A DNA stretch of 9,488 nucleotides, taken from positions 1 through 9,488 of the forward strand of contig DLBE01000003.1 of NCBI GenBank assembly GCA_002494205.1, written 5' to 3'. Source of the stretch: Caryophanales bacterium UBA7029 (GTDB lineage: Bacteria; Bacillota_I; Bacilli_A; RFN20; CAG-826). The notes below the pieces were generated by a model. The model searched no databases, was not told the origin of the DNA, and saw only the letters and a program-made list of their open reading frames with translations. A program made the translations under genes and the position numbers. This document shows positions 7,323 to 9,488 of the stretch, one piece after another (within the stretch, counting starts at the first letter, position 1; the number at the start of each line of letters is the position of its first letter).

Positions 7323-8305
7323 TATTTTCCCTCCTTTGTTATTGAATAAATTATGTGGTCAAGCAATAGACAAATATTGACGTTATAATCAAGCTTTTTA
7401 ATTGACGACATTAGGACAATTAATGTCTTATCTATATGAGTCACGTGCTTTAAGAGTTCGTGTAATATATTATCATAACTTTTTAATGTTATGCTTTCAT
7501 TTACTGATAGATTAAGTAATTCTTTAAAAATTTCAGTAAGCATTTTGATATATAACTTTGCAGTAGATTGTTGCTTCAAAGCAGGAACTATGAATCGCTG
7601 AGAAGAGAAAACAGCATCATCTGGCGAAATTAATAAGCTATTGAGTTGATCATTAAGGCATTGTTTTGCCGTTTCAAATTCTTTACTTTCAGCAATTTCT
7701 TTAATAGTGTTAGCATCATTATAAAAACCACTTAAAATTTCGGCGTTTTCCGGTAAAACCCCCATATTTTCCGCGTCTTTTAAGACTTTTGAACGGTCAA
7801 TTTCTTTAAATCTTAATACTTGAGTTCTAGAAATAATAGTAGGTAAAATCTTTGATTCGTTTTCGGTTGTAAGGAAAGCAAAAATGTTTTTGCCAGGTTC
7901 TTCCAAAAACTTAAGTAATGAATTGACTGCAATAGGAGTCATTGTCTCTACAAGATGAAGAACATAAATCATAATGCCTTTTTCTTCTAGGGCTGTTTTG
8001 TCAAAATTTGAAGTGATTTTTTCAATATCACCCTTTTTAATTTTTGCATTTTCACCGTCAAAGACCATTAAATCAGGATAGTTTGATTCATCAACACGTA
8101 TACAAGTAATACATTCGTTACATGCTAGAGGATTCGGATGGTCACAAATTAGTGATTTTGCTAAAAATAAAGCAACATCTTTTAAAGGCATTCCAACCGA
8201 ACCGCTTAATAAATAAGCGTGGGAAAGTTTTTTTGTGTTTAAAGCATTTACAAAAGTTTTATAAATAACTGGTTGATATTCTTTTAAATATGTATCTATT
8301 TGCAT
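7322..8305 (-). CDS. holB: DNA polymerase III delta' subunit
   Basis: A 327-residue AAA+ clamp-loader subunit, a structural part of the complex that loads the beta sliding clamp at replication primers. Visible features are LSHAYLLSG at 27-35, a degenerate P-loop (SGSVGMPLKD at 34-43, without the GKT of ATP-binding subunits), four zinc-binding cysteines (C54, C62, C65, C68), NSLLKFLEEP at 128-137 and the SRT arginine-finger/sensor motif at 159-161. Loss of the P-loop is normal for delta'. The C-terminal part (about 210-327) is poorly conserved, as usual, and probably forms the helical collar domain. The start lies inside the end of tmk (10-base overlap) with no clear Shine-Dalgarno site, so coupling is likely. 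In Bacillus yaaQ and yaaR separate tmk from holB; here they are absent. Confidence 0.95.
   Translation of the reverse strand: MQIDTYLKEYQPVIYKTFVNALNTKKLSHAYLLSGSVGMPLKDVALFLAKSLICDHPNPLACNECITCIRVDESNYPDLMVFDGENAKIKKGDIEKITSNFDKTALEEKGIMIYVLHLVETMTPIAVNSLLKFLEEPGKNIFAFLTTENESKILPTIISRTQVLRFKEIDRSKVLKDAENMGVLPENAEILSGFYNDANTIKEIAESKEFETAKQCLNDQLNSLLISPDDAVFSSQRFIVPALKQQSTAKLYIKMLTEIFKELLNLSVNESITLKSYDNILHELLKHVTHIDKTLIVLMSSIKKLDYNVNICLLLDHIIYSITKEGK
7329..7337 (-). promoter_or_regulatory. Strong ribosome binding site of ricT
   Basis: Read on the minus strand, AAAGGAGGG sits 6 bases before the ricT ATG, inside the last codons of holB. It is the best Shine-Dalgarno match in the window. It suggests ricT is initiated independently of coupling to holB, unlike holB and rsmI, which lack a good site. 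Confidence 0.85.
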
Positions 8306-8922
8306 TTAGCGAGTCTATCTTTGATAGCGTGGTAAGCATCTTGGACAACTTCATCAAAAGATTTTGAAGCATCTAAGACGACATAACGATCTTTAAAACG
8401 AGCAGCGAGCTCTAAAAATGTTTTGCGAACGTTGTCATGGAAATCAATTTTTTCTAAATCAAGCCTATTGACTTCTCTATTATTGTTCGCAGCAATTCTT
8501 TGTAATCCGATTCTAGGATCTAAATCAAATAACAATGTTAAATCAGGATAAAAACCATCAGTAGCGTATTGGTTTAAACTCAAAATTTTATCTATCCCAA
8601 GGCCCCTAGCGCCGCCTTGATAGGCAAGTGAAGAATCAAGAAATCTATCTGAAATAACAATCTTTCCTTCTTTTGATAAAGGCCAGACTTTTTCAACAAG
8701 ATGTTGTCTACGACTTGCAGCATAAAGAAGTGCTTCAGTCATTGGATCCATAGCGGTGTTCTTTTTATCTAAAATAACGTTACGAATTTCTTCTGCAATT
8801 GGAGTTCCGCCTGGTTCGCGTGTTAAAACAATTGTTTCACCATCTTTTTCAAGTAGTTTAACAACCTCTTTAGTAACGGAAGACTTGCCGCTTCCTTCAG
8901 GTCCTTCTATCGTAACAAACAT
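8296..8922 (-). CDS. tmk: Thymidylate kinase
   Basis: A 208-residue P-loop kinase that phosphorylates dTMP to dTDP with ATP, an essential step in dTTP supply. Motifs in order: P-loop GPEGSGKSS at 7-15, TREPGGTPIAEEIR at 34-47, the RRQHL segment at 71-75 and SDRFLDSSLAYQG at 91-103 (the DR motif plus nucleotide-binding serines). The LID region follows around 142-157, with R149 and R153. Length is standard. The ATG is well placed after a strong Shine-Dalgarno site. The gene follows recR by 11 bases and overlaps holB by 10. It is the only gene in the window ending in TAG. Confidence 0.97.
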   Translation of the reverse strand: MFVTIEGPEGSGKSSVTKEVVKLLEKDGETIVLTREPGGTPIAEEIRNVILDKKNTAMDPMTEALLYAASRRQHLVEKVWPLSKEGKIVISDRFLDSSLAYQGGARGLGIDKILSLNQYATDGFYPDLTLLFDLDPRIGLQRIAANNNREVNRLDLEKIDFHDNVRKTFLELAARFKDRYVVLDASKSFDEVVQDAYHAIKDRLAKCK

Positions 8923-8929
8923 AAATGTT

Positions 8930-8935
8930 CTCCTT
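8930..8935 (-). promoter_or_regulatory. Ribosome binding site of tmk
   Basis: On the minus strand, AAGGAG lies 7 bases before the tmk ATG. Its first two bases are the last two of the recR TAA stop, so termination of recR and initiation of tmk share sequence. Confidence 0.85.
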
Positions 8936-9488
8936 AAATTTTATTTCTGCCTTCAAGAGCTCTAGTTAAAGTGAGTGCATCGGCATATTCTAAGTGGCCT
9001 CCTAAAGGAAGCCCATATGCAAGACGTGTAACGTTCACGCCAGTGTTAGCGAGTATGCGTGCTAAATAGAGCGCGGTTGTTTCCCCTTCAGTATCAGGGT
9101 TAGTAGCAACAATAACTTCAGTTACTTTTTGGTCTTTAATACGGTCAAAAAGTGAAGAAATATTCAAATCATTTATTGAAACCCCATTAATAGAACTTAA
9201 TGCACCCCCTAGTACATGGTAAACCCCATCAAAAGCTCCCACTTTTTCAAAGGCAATTACATCTTTTGGATATGAAACAACCATGATCTTGGTTTTATCT
9301 CTACTTTCATTTGCACACACTTCACAAATGTCGTTTTCAGTGTATGAACCACAAATAGGACAATGGTGTATTTTTGCTTTTACCTCTTTTAGAGCATCGG
9401 AAAAATATTCAACGCTTTCGTCTTTCATTTCTAAGACTTGGTAAGCCATTTTTTCAGCGGTTTTATGGCCAATTCCTGGTAAGCGTTG
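8934..9488 (-). CDS. recR: Recombination mediator RecR, 5' end cut off by the window
   Basis: RecR works with RecF and RecO to load RecA on single-stranded gaps during recombinational repair. The frame stays open to the window edge. Translating bases 9488-9450 gives QRLPGIGHKTAEK directly before the first ATG at 9449, matching the helix-hairpin-helix region of RecR, so that ATG is internal. The visible 184 residues then hold the four-cysteine zinc motif CPICGSYTENDICEVC and a Toprim domain beginning at IMVVSYPKD, with NPDTEGETTALYLAR. The C-terminal LAYGLPLGGHLEYADALTLTRAL is the conserved dimer and Walker-B-like tail. Roughly 15 residues are missing at the N-terminus, judged by the usual length near 198. 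It is the most upstream visible gene of the minus-strand operon; in many Bacillota dnaX and yaaK precede it. Confidence 0.97.
   Translation of the reverse strand, partial: QRLPGIGHKTAEKMAYQVLEMKDESVEYFSDALKEVKAKIHHCPICGSYTENDICEVCANESRDKTKIMVVSYPKDVIAFEKVGAFDGVYHVLGGALSSINGVSINDLNISSLFDRIKDQKVTEVIVATNPDTEGETTALYLARILANTGVNVTRLAYGLPLGGHLEYADALTLTRALEGRNKI

Noticed and set aside
8315..8327. Small hairpin CTATC/GATAG just upstream of the holB start
   Set aside because: Only 5 bp, AT-rich and within conserved tmk coding sequence; too weak to call regulatory.
9447..9449. ATG as the start of recR
   Set aside because: Upstream codons to 9488 encode LPGIGHKTAEK, a conserved RecR segment, so the true start lies outside the window.

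Overview
The window is a densely packed stretch of low-GC bacterial chromosome. It fits the Bacilli side of the Bacillota: the block recR-tmk-holB-ricT-rsmI and the nearby metG are a familiar Bacillus-type housekeeping neighbourhood, codons are A/T-rich, and Shine-Dalgarno sites are of the AAAGGAGG type where present. All 20 tryptophans in the called proteins are TGG and no in-frame TGA occurs, so the standard bacterial code applies and not the Mycoplasma code. A compact lineage near Erysipelotrichia, Acholeplasma or the uncultured gut Bacilli is my inference; the sequence does not fix it.

There are two convergent gene trains. The plus-strand train (1-5599) is the 3' part of metG (methionyl-tRNA synthetase), a long gene fusing an arginine decarboxylase to an agmatine deiminase, aguB (N-carbamoylputrescine amidase) and an RluA-family rRNA/tRNA pseudouridine synthase. 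Junctions are a 2-base gap or overlaps of 11 and 8 bases, so it reads as one operon. The minus-strand train (9488 down to 5650) is the 3' part of recR, then tmk, holB, ricT (yaaT) and rsmI, again with gaps or overlaps of at most 11 bases. The trains meet at 5600-5649, where one symmetrical hairpin with A and T tracts can terminate transcription from both sides. That 50-base stretch is the only substantial non-coding sequence; no promoter, RNA gene, mobile element, repeat array or CRISPR was seen. Both upstream promoters must lie outside the window.

The notable content is the polyamine module. The fused protein carries step 1 (arginine to agmatine, N-terminal half, PLP lysine K228) and step 2 (agmatine to N-carbamoylputrescine, C-terminal half, catalytic C858) in one 875-residue chain. 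The next gene, overlapping by 11 bases, carries step 3 (N-carbamoylputrescine to putrescine). Gene and domain order therefore follow pathway order, and two genes give a complete route from arginine to putrescine without ornithine or urea. The other genes serve translation (metG, rluA-type, rsmI), DNA replication and repair (tmk, holB, recR) and the Ric regulatory complex (ricT).
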